Shown piece by piece: positions 18,390 through 26,301 of a DNA stretch of 64,000 nucleotides. The notes under the pieces were generated by a model, which was not told where the DNA came from, made no database searches, and saw nothing but the letters and a program-made list of their open reading frames with translations. The first letter of the stretch is position 1, and every line of letters starts with the position of its first letter. The DNA lies in the NCBI RefSeq assembly GCF_963677155.1, contig NZ_OY781884.1:1668501-1732500 (forward strand). Direction: 5' to 3'. This DNA comes from an uncultured Draconibacterium sp. GTDB lineage: Bacteria > Bacteroidota > Bacteroidia > Bacteroidales > Prolixibacteraceae. A program made the position numbers and the translations under genes.

Positions 18390-19607
18390 ATGAATTACGA
18401 TATCGAAAAAATCAGATCATATTTCCCCATTCTACAACAAAAAGTATACAATAAGCCGCTTGTTTATCTCGACACGGCTGCATCGGCGCAAAAGCCGGTT
18501 CAAGTGCTTTTAAAGCTTGAGCAGCTCCACAACGATTATTATGGCAACATCCACCGTGGAGCGCACTATATGGCTGATAAAGCAACGGTTGAGTACGAAG
18601 AGGTACGCGATAAAGTAAAAGAGTTTATTAATGCCGCTTCGCGAAAAGAAATAATTTTCACAAAAGGAACCACCGAAAGTATTAACCTGGTGGCAAGTAG
18701 CTTTTGTGAAAAGTATGTTTCGAAAGGCGATGAAATCATCGTTTCGGAAATGGAGCATCACTCAAACATTGTTCCGTGGCAAATTGCCGCCGAAAGACGA
18801 AATGCAAAAATTGTAAAACTTCCGTTTAACGACGCTGGTTTGCTTGAGATAGAAAAGTTGCCGGAATTGATTACTCCGAAGACAAAACTTATCGCTGTTA
18901 ATCACATCTCCAATGTATTGGGAACAATAAACCCGATTGCTGAGATTATTGAAATAGCCCACAAACACAATGTGGCTGTTTTGGTTGACGGAGCTCAGGC
19001 ATCGGCACACATGAAGATTGATGTGCAAAAACTCGACGTTGACTTTTACGCGTTCTCGGCGCACAAGGTTTATGGACCAAACGGAGTTGGTGTTTTATAC
19101 GGTAAAGAAAAGTGGCTGGAAGAGATTCCTCCATACCAGGGAGGCGGACAAATGATTTCAGAAGTATCGTTTGACGGCACTACGTTTAACGAATTACCCT
19201 ACAAATTTGAAGCAGGAACACCTAACATATCGGGACTGGCAGCTTTTGGTGCTGCAATTGATCTGGTAAACGAAATAGGCGTTGAAAATATTGGCCGCCA
19301 CGAACACGAGTTACTGGAGTATGCCACAGAAAAGCTAAAAGCCATCAAAGGATTGAAGATTTACGGTGAAGCGCCTCAAAAATCGGGAGTGATCTGTTTT
19401 AATATTGACGGAATTCACTCTTATGATCTGGGAATACTGATCGACAAAATGGGCATTGCCATTCGCACCGGACATCATTGCGCTCATCCAGTAATGCAGC
19501 ATTTTAAAATATCGGCCTGTGCACGCATATCGTTTGGAATGTACAACACAAAAGAAGAAATCGATATTTTTATGGAAGCTTTGAACAAAGCAATAATGAT
19601 GCTCTAA
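18390..19607 (+). CDS. sufS: Cysteine desulfurase SufS
   Basis: SufS is the PLP enzyme that removes sulfur from cysteine and passes it to SufE for cluster assembly. The 405 residues are the group II form. The PLP lysine is in SAHKVYGPNGVGVLYG (K226) and the persulfide cysteine in RTGHHCAHPVMQHF (C364). The N-terminus has LVYLDTAASAQKP. It is separated from sufD by 110 bases holding a long inverted repeat, but probably belongs to the same transcript. Confidence 0.97.
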   Translation: MNYDIEKIRSYFPILQQKVYNKPLVYLDTAASAQKPVQVLLKLEQLHNDYYGNIHRGAHYMADKATVEYEEVRDKVKEFINAASRKEIIFTKGTTESINLVASSFCEKYVSKGDEIIVSEMEHHSNIVPWQIAAERRNAKIVKLPFNDAGLLEIEKLPELITPKTKLIAVNHISNVLGTINPIAEIIEIAHKHNVAVLVDGAQASAHMKIDVQKLDVDFYAFSAHKVYGPNGVGVLYGKEKWLEEIPPYQGGGQMISEVSFDGTTFNELPYKFEAGTPNISGLAAFGAAIDLVNEIGVENIGRHEHELLEYATEKLKAIKGLKIYGEAPQKSGVICFNIDGIHSYDLGILIDKMGIAIRTGHHCAHPVMQHFKISACARISFGMYNTKEEIDIFMEALNKAIMML

Positions 19608-19627
19608 TATAGAAATCAAGTGAAAAG

Positions 19628-19669
19628 AAAATGCCATCCGGATTGAACAAACAATCGGATGGCATTTTT
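19628..19669 (+). terminator. Bidirectional terminator after sufS
   Basis: AAAATGCCATCCGGATT and AATCGGATGGCATTTTT pair with a single bulged G, loop GAACAAAC. It sits between the convergent genes sufS and rubrerythrin, with T/A runs on both sides. The stem shares AAATGCCATCCG with the terminator after lpxA. Confidence 0.88.
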
Positions 19670-19698
19670 AATAATTGGAAATTCCACTAAAAGTATTT

Positions 19699-20274
19699 CT
19701 AATAATTCGATTCTTTAATTTCGAAATAGGATTGTGGGTGCTGGCAAGCCGGACACAATTTCGGAGCCGCAGTTCCTTCGTGAATGAAACCACAATTACG
19801 GCATTTCCACACCACTTTATCGCCACGTTTAAATACTTTTCCTTCCTCAAGGTTATTGTACAAGGTGCGGTAGCGGTTTTCGTGCGCTTCTTCAACACGC
19901 GCAATAAGCTTAAAAGCCATAGCAATTTCTCTAAAACCTTCTTCCTCGGCTACTTTGGCAAATTCAGGGTAAAGTTCTGTCCATTCTTCGTTTTCACCTT
20001 CAGCTGATGCTTTTAGGTTTTCCATGGTAGTACCGATTTTTCCGGCGGGATAAGTGGCTGTAATTTCAACCATGTTGCCTTCTAAGAATTTAAAGAAACG
20101 TTTGGCATGCTCTTTTTCATTCAGTGCTGTTTCTTCAAATATAGCGGCTATTTGTTCCAATCCTTCTTTTTTGGCTTGTTTTGCAAAATAATCATAACGC
20201 ATACGTGCCTGAGACTCACCGGCAAATGCTTTTAATAAATTCTGTTCGGTTTTTGTACCTGCTAACTTTGTCAT
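19699..20274 (-). CDS. Rubrerythrin
   Basis: Rubrerythrin reduces hydrogen peroxide with electrons from NAD(P)H via rubredoxin-type partners, protecting anaerobic or microaerobic cells. The 191 residues comprise a diiron ferritin-like helical domain (about 1-145; first helix [23 protein letters not shown], ligands repeated in [15 protein letters not shown] and [15 protein letters not shown]) and a C-terminal rubredoxin domain with [10 protein letters not shown] and [12 protein letters not shown]. It lies between sufS and sufE on the opposite strand, a sensible neighbour because peroxide damages Fe-S clusters. Confidence 0.96.
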   Translation of the reverse strand: MTKLAGTKTEQNLLKAFAGESQARMRYDYFAKQAKKEGLEQIAAIFEETALNEKEHAKRFFKFLEGNMVEITATYPAGKIGTTMENLKASAEGENEEWTELYPEFAKVAEEEGFREIAMAFKLIARVEEAHENRYRTLYNNLEEGKVFKRGDKVVWKCRNCGFIHEGTAAPKLCPACQHPQSYFEIKESNY

Positions 20275-20386
20275 TTTTCTCCTGATTTTTAGTTTTTCTG
20301 TCGGGAGTTTAAAGATAATGATTTCGACATTTGTAAACTATACAAAAAGTTAGTTTTGAATTAGTCTGAATAAACAGTATCCATCA

Positions 20387-20416
20387 TTGCCATAAACAAG
20401 AAATTTACGATCTTTG
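20387..20416 (+). promoter_or_regulatory. Promoter of sufE and the SufT-like gene
   Basis: TTG (20387-20389), a 19-base spacer and GATCTTTG (20409-20416, seven of eight matches to TAnnTTTG) precede the sufE start by about 20 bases. Confidence 0.55.
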
Positions 20417-20438
20417 CTAACTCAGAAAAATGATATTT

Positions 20439-20861
20439 ATGAGCATAGAAGAAATTCAGCAGGAGATAATTGAAGAGTTTTCGATGTACGAAGACTGGAT
20501 GGACAAATATGCATACCTGATTGAATTGGGGAACGATTTGGAAGATCTTAACGCCAAAGATAAAAACGACCAAAACATTATTAAAGGATGCCAGTCGCGC
20601 GTGTGGTTGGTAGCCGAATTAAAAGATGGTAAAATATACTTCCGCGGCGAGAGTGATGCAGTAATCGTAAAAGGGTTGGTGGCCTTGTTACTACGTGTTG
20701 TATCGGGGCGTACACCAAAGGAACTACTTGAAACGGAACTGCACTTTATTGATGATCTGGGGCTGAAACAACACTTGTCGCCTACCCGTTCAAACGGTCT
20801 GCTTGCCATGGTAAAACAAATTCGTTTATACGCTGTTGCATATAGCAAGATTGCAGGATAA
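20439..20861 (+). CDS. sufE: Cysteine desulfuration protein SufE
   Basis: SufE accepts persulfide sulfur from SufS and hands it to SufB. The reading frame opens at 20430, but the start at 20439 (MSIEEIQQEIIEEF) puts the active cysteine, in NIIKGCQSRVWL, at C51, the same number as in E. coli SufE, and I prefer it. Length 140 residues. It is followed 12 bases later by the SufT-like gene, and together they form a second suf transcription unit beyond the opposite-strand rubrerythrin. Confidence 0.93.
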   Translation: MSIEEIQQEIIEEFSMYEDWMDKYAYLIELGNDLEDLNAKDKNDQNIIKGCQSRVWLVAELKDGKIYFRGESDAVIVKGLVALLLRVVSGRTPKELLETELHFIDDLGLKQHLSPTRSNGLLAMVKQIRLYAVAYSKIAG

Positions 20862-20873
20862 GAAGGGAACGAA

Positions 20874-21179
20874 ATGGATAAAAGAATAGACTTAATAATA
20901 AATAACCTGAAAGAGGTTTACGACCCGGAGATTCCGGTAAATGTATACGACTTGGGCCTGATTTACAATGTTGATGTTGACGAAAACAACCAGGCAAACA
21001 TTTTAATGACACTTACTGCGCCGGGCTGTCCGGTGGTTGATGTGCTGGTTGACGACATTACTCAAGCGGCCCAATCAGTTGATGGTGTAGAAAAAGTTGA
21101 TGTAGAATTAACGTTCGAACCGCCGTGGGATAAATCGATGATGAGCGAAGAAGCCCGACTTGAATTAGGATTCTTTTAA
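20874..21179 (+). CDS. SufT-like MIP18/DUF59 Fe-S assembly protein
   Basis: A 101-residue single-domain DUF59 (MIP18 family) protein. It has the family's DPEIPVNVYDLGLIYNVDV and TLTAPGCPVVDVLVDDI with the conserved Cys, followed by VDVELTFEPPWDKSMMSEEARLELGFF. Such proteins take part in Fe-S cluster maturation and are commonly linked to suf genes, sometimes called SufT. Adjacent to sufE with a 12-base gap. The exact client is not known. Confidence 0.92.
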   Translation: MDKRIDLIINNLKEVYDPEIPVNVYDLGLIYNVDVDENNQANILMTLTAPGCPVVDVLVDDITQAAQSVDGVEKVDVELTFEPPWDKSMMSEEARLELGFF

Positions 21180-21262
21180 CCGCTTAAAAATTTCGTTATC
21201 CGGTTTCAGAGGATTTGTACTCAATAGTATCATTCACCTTATTTTTGGTATTTTCGTTCCAC

Positions 21263-21898
21263 ATGAATCAGTTACCTTTTGAGTCAAAAACGGTTATACT
21301 TTGCGATGGATCTTTTCCAAAGCACCCCACTCCCTTGTCTGTATTAAAAAATGCACAACAGATTATTTGTTGCGATGGTGCCGCCGACAAGCTTATAGAA
21401 TATGGTATGGAACCAACTTTTATTGTTGGAGATATCGATTCTGTTTCGGAAAAGACAAAGACGAATTTCGCCGATCGCATTGTTTTAAATACCGACCAGG
21501 AAACCAACGACCAAACCAAAGCCGTTGAATTTGTACAAAATAGAGGCGCTAAAAATGTCATCATATTAGGCGCTACCGGAAAAAGAGAAGATCATACCAT
21601 TGGTAATATCTCCTTATTATTAGATTATGCCGAAAAACTTGAGGTACTCTCAATTAGTAATTCAGGTATTTTCCGACCAGTTCTTCAGTCTCAAACACTT
21701 CCCTCCTTCAAGGGGCAACAGGTTTCCATTTTCTCTTTGGGAACTCCTGCTGCTGTTACATCAAAAGATTTAAAATACCCTTTATCAAAAACCACTTTAA
21801 GTTCATGGTGGATGGGCACTTTAAACGAATGCCTAAGCGAATCATTTTCGCTTGAATTTGAAAAAGGGAAGCTGATTGTATTTCAAAAGTTTGAATAA
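21263..21898 (+). CDS. Thiamine pyrophosphokinase
   Basis: Transfers diphosphate from ATP to thiamine to give thiamine diphosphate. The frame is open from an ATG at 21215, but the first 16 residues look like non-coding sequence and the start at 21263 (MNQLPFESK) fits the family length (211 residues). Conserved segments are VILCDGSFP, CCDGAADKLIEYGMEPTFIVGDIDSV and the catalytic NTDQETNDQTKAVEF, then LGATGKREDHTIGNISLL. A terminator follows directly. Confidence 0.93.
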   Translation: MNQLPFESKTVILCDGSFPKHPTPLSVLKNAQQIICCDGAADKLIEYGMEPTFIVGDIDSVSEKTKTNFADRIVLNTDQETNDQTKAVEFVQNRGAKNVIILGATGKREDHTIGNISLLLDYAEKLEVLSISNSGIFRPVLQSQTLPSFKGQQVSIFSLGTPAAVTSKDLKYPLSKTTLSSWWMGTLNECLSESFSLEFEKGKLIVFQKFE

Positions 21899-21900
21899 AA

Positions 21901-21922
21901 AAAGGTGCCCGTAAGCACCTTT
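21901..21922 (-). terminator. Terminator between lon and thiamine pyrophosphokinase
   Basis: AAAGGTGC (21901-21908) and GCACCTTT (21915-21922) pair perfectly with a six-base loop. On the minus strand seven T residues follow, so it best fits termination of lon; it may also end the convergent plus-strand gene. Confidence 0.8.
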
Positions 21923-21946
21923 AATTTAATATATCTATCTTCGAAA

Positions 21947-24400
21947 TTATTCAATCTTCATCGAGTTATCCACTTTAACCTTCAACAGTGCAATATCCAG
22001 CACATCCATAATGGTATTTACAAAATGGAATTTTAACCCTTTAATATATGCCTCCTTAATATCTTCAAGGTTTTTCTTGTTCTGTTCCGAAAGAATGATC
22101 TCAGTAATTCCGGCACGTTTAGCGGCAAGAATTTTTTCCTTAATCCCTCCTACCGGAAGTACTTTTCCTCGTAAAGTAATTTCACCAGTCATTGCCAGGT
22201 TTTTCTTCACTTTGCGCTGTGTAAATGCCGATGCCAGCGATGTTACCATAGTTACTCCAGCCGACGGACCATCTTTGGGAATAGCGCCTTCAGGAACGTG
22301 AACGTGTACATTCCATTTTTCAAAAACTTCGGGGTTCAGATTTAACTCATCAGCGTGTGATTTCAAATATTCATGAGCCAGCATTGCCGACTCTTTCATT
22401 ACATCGCCAAGATTCCCGGTAAGCGTAAGTGCTCCTTTTCCTTTGCTCAGACTGGTTTCTACAAACAGAATCTCACCACCAACAGCTGTCCAGGCTAAAC
22501 CGGTTACTACCCCGGCAAAATCATTCCCCTGATATTTTTCTTTCGAATACTCGGTTACTCCAAGGTATTCGCGTACATCAACTTTAGTAAGTTTTTTATT
22601 GTACGATTCCTCAAAAGCAATTTTCTTGGCAACACGACGAATCAGTTTTGCCAGCTTTTTATCCAGCTCACGCACTCCGCTCTCTCGGGTATATCCATCA
22701 ATAATCAACTCAATAATATCTTTCGGAAAAGTGATATCTGATTTCTTCAAACCATGGTTTTCTAGCTGCTTTGGAATAAGGTGCCTTTTTGCAATCTCAA
22801 TTTTTTCCTCAACCAGGTAACCACTTACCTCTATTAGCTCCAAACGGTCGCGTAGAGGTGGTGCAATTGTACTCAGCGAATTAGCTGTGGCAATAAACAT
22901 AACCTTCGACAAGTCGTAATCATGCTCAATGTAGTTATCATGAAATTCTCCGTTTTGTTCCGGATCAAGGACCTCAAGCAAGGCAGAAGCAGGGTCACCA
23001 TGAAAATGTTTCGACACCTTATCAATCTCATCCAGGATAAACACCGGATTCGACGATTTTGACTTTTTAATATTCTGAATAATACGTCCCGGCATTGCTC
23101 CGATGTAAGTTTTACGGTGTCCGCGAATCTCCGACTCATCGTGTAAACCACCTAAACTCATTCGTGCATATTTGCGGCCTAAAGCGCGTGCTACCGATTT
23201 CCCCAACGATGTTTTTCCAACTCCCGGAGGACCGTACAAACAAAGGATCGGCGCTTTCATATCGTTTTTTAATTTCAACACAGCCAGGTGCTCCAAAATC
23301 CGTTCTTTCACCTTCTCCAGTCCGTAGTGGTCTTCGTCCAACACTTTGTTGGCATGTTTCAGGTCGAAATTATCTTCAGTGTATTCATCCCAAGGCAAAT
23401 CGAGCAAAGTCTCGCAGAACGTAAACTGTACCGAATATTCACCGGCTGCCGGGTTTAAACGGCCCAGTTTTTCCACCTCGCGGTGGAAAAATTCATCCAC
23501 ATCTTTGTTCCACTTTTTCTCTTTTGCCTTCTCTTTTAATGCATTAATTTCCTGCTCCACAGGATTTCCGCCCAGCTCATCCTGAATGGTTTTCATTTGC
23601 TGGTTTAACATGAACTCGCGTTGTTGCTTATCCATGTCGGTTTTCACCTTTTTCTGAATGTCCTGTTTCAACTCCAGCATCTGCACTTCTTTCACCAAAA
23701 AACTAATGGCTTGCACACCACGGTCTTTCAGGCTTTCAATCTCCAGCAGCTTTTGTTTGTCGTCAACACTAATGTCAGTATTCGAGCAAATAAAGTTGAT
23801 CAGGAAAGTAGAGTTCTCGATATTTTTAACGGCAAAAGTGGCTTCAGGTGGCACATTAGCCGAGAATTGAGCAACCTTAATCGACAGGTCTTTCAGCGAA
23901 CCAACAATGGCATTAAACTCATTGTCATCTTTCGAAGTAATATCGGTTAACGGTTCAATCGATGCTTTAAAATAGGGTTCTTCGCTAACGATCTCGTTTA
24001 TCCTAAAACGGCGTTTCCCCTGAATGATTACAGAAGTTGATCCGTCGGGCATTTCCAGTACCTTCATAATTTCGGCCACTGTACCAATTTCGTACAAATC
24101 GCCTGCTTCGGGTTTGTCAACCGTATAATCTTTTTGAGCCACAGTACCCAGCAATTTGCTTCCCTGGTTTACATCGCGAATGAGCTTCAACGATCGCTCG
24201 CGGCCAACGGTAATTGGCAAAACCACACCCGGGAACAAAACCGTGTTGCGCAGCGGCAAAATCGGAAGAACCGATGGCACTTCCACATTCTTTAAATCCT
24301 TGTCATCGCCATCGGCAATAATTGGAAGAAAATCTGATTCGTTATCCATCATTCCCGATCCGAACATTGTTTGAAAAGCTGTATTTCTATATTTACCCAT
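21947..24400 (-). CDS. lon: ATP-dependent Lon protease
   Basis: Lon is the cytoplasmic AAA+ serine protease of protein quality control. The 817 residues contain the N-terminal substrate domain (about 40-250, starting VLPILPLRNTVLFPGVVLP), a coiled-coil region, the AAA+ module with Walker A GPPGVGKTS near residue 392 and Walker B VFILDEIDK, and the proteolytic domain with the Ser of PKDGPSAGVTMVTSL near 713 and the Lys in ILAAKRAGI near 756. A sigma-54-like promoter and an inverted repeat lie in the 5' region, suggesting controlled expression. Confidence 0.98.
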   Translation of the reverse strand: MGKYRNTAFQTMFGSGMMDNESDFLPIIADGDDKDLKNVEVPSVLPILPLRNTVLFPGVVLPITVGRERSLKLIRDVNQGSKLLGTVAQKDYTVDKPEAGDLYEIGTVAEIMKVLEMPDGSTSVIIQGKRRFRINEIVSEEPYFKASIEPLTDITSKDDNEFNAIVGSLKDLSIKVAQFSANVPPEATFAVKNIENSTFLINFICSNTDISVDDKQKLLEIESLKDRGVQAISFLVKEVQMLELKQDIQKKVKTDMDKQQREFMLNQQMKTIQDELGGNPVEQEINALKEKAKEKKWNKDVDEFFHREVEKLGRLNPAAGEYSVQFTFCETLLDLPWDEYTEDNFDLKHANKVLDEDHYGLEKVKERILEHLAVLKLKNDMKAPILCLYGPPGVGKTSLGKSVARALGRKYARMSLGGLHDESEIRGHRKTYIGAMPGRIIQNIKKSKSSNPVFILDEIDKVSKHFHGDPASALLEVLDPEQNGEFHDNYIEHDYDLSKVMFIATANSLSTIAPPLRDRLELIEVSGYLVEEKIEIAKRHLIPKQLENHGLKKSDITFPKDIIELIIDGYTRESGVRELDKKLAKLIRRVAKKIAFEESYNKKLTKVDVREYLGVTEYSKEKYQGNDFAGVVTGLAWTAVGGEILFVETSLSKGKGALTLTGNLGDVMKESAMLAHEYLKSHADELNLNPEVFEKWNVHVHVPEGAIPKDGPSAGVTMVTSLASAFTQRKVKKNLAMTGEITLRGKVLPVGGIKEKILAAKRAGITEIILSEQNKKNLEDIKEAYIKGLKFHFVNTIMDVLDIALLKVKVDNSMKIE

Positions 24401-24423
24401 ATTTCTTATTTATAATAATGACA

Positions 24424-24445
24424 TTCTGTCGCGAAACAGACAGAA
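24424..24445 (-). promoter_or_regulatory. Inverted repeat in the lon leader
   Basis: TTCTGT (24424-24429) and ACAGAA (24440-24445) are inverted around CGCGAAACAG-like sequence, 24 to 45 bases before the lon start. A possible operator or RNA hairpin. Confidence 0.3.
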
Positions 24446-24485
24446 CAGGCAAAACATTGCCGGTTTTATGTGCAGGGTACTATAA

Positions 24486-24501
24486 CGCAATTGCCATGCC
24501 A
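24486..24501 (-). promoter_or_regulatory. Candidate sigma-54 promoter of lon
   Basis: On the minus strand TGGCATGGCAATTGCG has GG and GC separated by exactly ten bases and matches the sigma-54 consensus TGGCACGNNNNTTGCA except at two positions. The start would be near 24475, giving a leader of about 75 bases before lon. It is in the right place and orientation; RpoN and its activators are not encoded in this window. Confidence 0.4.
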
Positions 24502-24610
24502 TTAAAACAGACTGCTTACATTGTGGGATTGTTCACCGGAATTCGGGAAATAACCCGACAAAATTGCATTAATACGTTTTGGGGGACGACATTTCTGAAC
24601 TTCTAGAAAT

Positions 24611-24641
24611 AAAAAAAGCATTCATCAAAACGACGAATGCT
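24611..24641 (-). terminator. Terminator of rpmE2
   Basis: On the minus strand AGCATTCGTC and GATGAATGCT form a ten-pair stem with one G-T pair, loop GTTTT, followed by seven T residues. It lies 24 bases after the rpmE2 stop. Confidence 0.88.
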
Positions 24642-24664
24642 CTTCTCTATATCGGTAAGAAATA

Positions 24665-24928
24665 TTATTTCTTTCTGTTTTCCATGTGTTTTCCGTAACG
24701 GCTCATGAATTTATCAACACGTCCTGCAGTATCCACAAGTTTAGTTTTACCAGTGTAAAACGGGTGCGAAGTATTAGAAATCTCCAGTTTGTAAACTGGG
24801 TATTCAACACCGTCGATAGTCTCTGTTTCTTTTGTATCAACAGTAGAGCGAGTAATAAAAGTATGTCCGTTCGACATATCTTTAAATGCTACCAATCTGT
24901 ATTCCGTTGGATGAATGTCTTTTTTCAT
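24665..24928 (-). CDS. rpmE2: 50S ribosomal protein L31 type B
   Basis: The 87 residues begin MKKDIHPTEYRLVAFKDMSN and contain STVDTKET and ISNTSHPFYTGKTKLVDTAGRVDKF. There are no zinc-binding cysteines, which marks the zinc-independent C- form (type B). L31 sits on the outside of the 50S central protuberance and helps bridge the subunits. It has its own promoter (25013-25043) and terminator. In this phylum it is often the only L31; whether a zinc-containing paralogue exists elsewhere cannot be judged here. Confidence 0.97.
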   Translation of the reverse strand: MKKDIHPTEYRLVAFKDMSNGHTFITRSTVDTKETETIDGVEYPVYKLEISNTSHPFYTGKTKLVDTAGRVDKFMSRYGKHMENRKK

Positions 24929-25012
24929 TTTGCTTTATTTTATTATTGAATGGTTACACTCTTTTGTGCAATCCATTCGAAAATTTATATTTCTACTCTA
25001 AATTTCGGGCTG

Positions 25013-25043
25013 CAAAGATATATATAGTTTGCAACTTTCCAAA
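25013..25043 (-). promoter_or_regulatory. Promoter of rpmE2
   Basis: Minus strand: TTTG (25043-25040), a 19-base spacer and TATCTTTG (25020-25013), a full match to the Bacteroidota pattern. The leader would be about 80 bases, long enough for an autoregulatory ribosomal-protein site, though none was identified. Confidence 0.7.
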
Positions 25044-25084
25044 AACTTATTCTATTTATTTGCTTATTAAACAAGTTGTTAAAA

Positions 25085-26251
25085 CTAAGAAATCAACGGT
25101 GCTTTCACTACCTGCTTACTCCGGTCGAACATATACCGCATGGTGTAGTGCGTTTTGGCCTTTTTTGCGCCTGTTGCTTCGTAAATAGCAATAATTTTGG
25201 GGTTAAAACCACCGGCCCACGACAACTCAACTTCGGTGTAATGTTGGTGCGATTTCTTTTTCATAATCTGCTCCTGATGCCAGAAAATTCCAGATTCGAT
25301 ACCTGCACGCTGATATTTGGGATCAACCCCCATCAGAAAGATCCGGGTTCTATTCATTACCTTTTTCTTTTTGTAATAAAAGAACTTTAAAATACCGGGC
25401 AAATTCAGTTTGCCGTTTAGTTTTATCAGTAGCTGATTGATATCCGGAATCATTACAAACATAGCAATCGGCTTATCCCCGGCATATGCAAACCAGATCA
25501 TCTCGGGATCAAGAATTGCTTTCGACTCGGTAAGAAAATCATACAAATCGTCAGGATCTAGTGGTTTGTAATGCTCGTGAAACGACCAGGCTGCATCATA
25601 GATCTCGCAGAAATCTTTTACAAACTTATCGGCTTGTTTAAAATCAAAATGTTTGAACTGATATTGTGGTTTTTTAGCCACCCAGCCGGCAATTTTCCAA
25701 AAACGTTCGGGAAACGGCACTGTGTAATCCAGGTGAAAAGAATACTGTTCGAAATACACCTCGAAACCAAATCCACGAAACAGCTTTTCGTAATACTTTG
25801 GATTGTAAGGCATACCAAAACCCTGTGGCATAAAACCATCAACCAGCAAGCCCCAGTTTACGTAGTTCTCACCAAAGTTTATCGGTCCATCCATGGCTTC
25901 CATACCATTTTCCTTGTTCCAGTTGGCTGCCGCTTTAAAAAGGTTATTGGCTGCTTCCTGATCATCGATGCATTCAAAAAAACCACAGCCACCCGTTGGT
26001 TGCTCGTATGTTTTTGCCAGATTAAAATTTATAAATGCAGCAATCCGGCCAATCAGGTTGCCATTATCGTCAATCAAAATCCAACGAATGGCTTTTCCGT
26101 TCCGAAAAGTTTTGTTCTTTTTCGGATCGAAAATTCCCTCAACCATCCCCTGTAAAGGAGCGGCCCAGTTCGGATCATTCTTATAAATGATGTGTGGTAC
26201 CTGGTGAAACTGTTTCTTTGTCTTTTTGTCAACGACTTCTAGTAGTTGCAT
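25085..26251 (-). CDS. GNAT-like acyltransferase family protein (paralogue 1)
   Basis: A 388-residue protein resembling the YghO-type acetyltransferase-like proteins of Bacteroidota. Shared family segments are IGRIAAFINFN, PTGGCGFFECIDDQEAANNLF, MEAMDGPINFGENYVNWGLLVDGF and, toward the C-terminus, the GNAT-like FLMGVDPKYQRAGIESGIFWH (cofactor-binding loop) and EVELSWAGGFNPKIIAIYEATGA. The next gene upstream is a clear paralogue with the same layout. The acceptor substrate is unknown; an acyl-CoA or acyl-ACP donor is an inference from the fold. Confidence 0.75.
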   Translation of the reverse strand: MQLLEVVDKKTKKQFHQVPHIIYKNDPNWAAPLQGMVEGIFDPKKNKTFRNGKAIRWILIDDNGNLIGRIAAFINFNLAKTYEQPTGGCGFFECIDDQEAANNLFKAAANWNKENGMEAMDGPINFGENYVNWGLLVDGFMPQGFGMPYNPKYYEKLFRGFGFEVYFEQYSFHLDYTVPFPERFWKIAGWVAKKPQYQFKHFDFKQADKFVKDFCEIYDAAWSFHEHYKPLDPDDLYDFLTESKAILDPEMIWFAYAGDKPIAMFVMIPDINQLLIKLNGKLNLPGILKFFYYKKKKVMNRTRIFLMGVDPKYQRAGIESGIFWHQEQIMKKKSHQHYTEVELSWAGGFNPKIIAIYEATGAKKAKTHYTMRYMFDRSKQVVKAPLIS

Positions 26252-26301
26252 CTTTCAAATTTGTGGCAATGATAGTTTAAAAATAATAATAAGCACCAAT
26301 T

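Noticed and set aside
24322-24606. 94-codon open frame over the lon 5' region
   Set aside because: Begins inside lon on the opposite strand and runs through the promoter region; composition is not protein-like and the sequence is better explained as regulatory.
25571-26155. 194-codon open frame opposite the first acyltransferase-like gene
   Set aside because: Overlaps a well-supported gene completely and has no independent start context or similarity.
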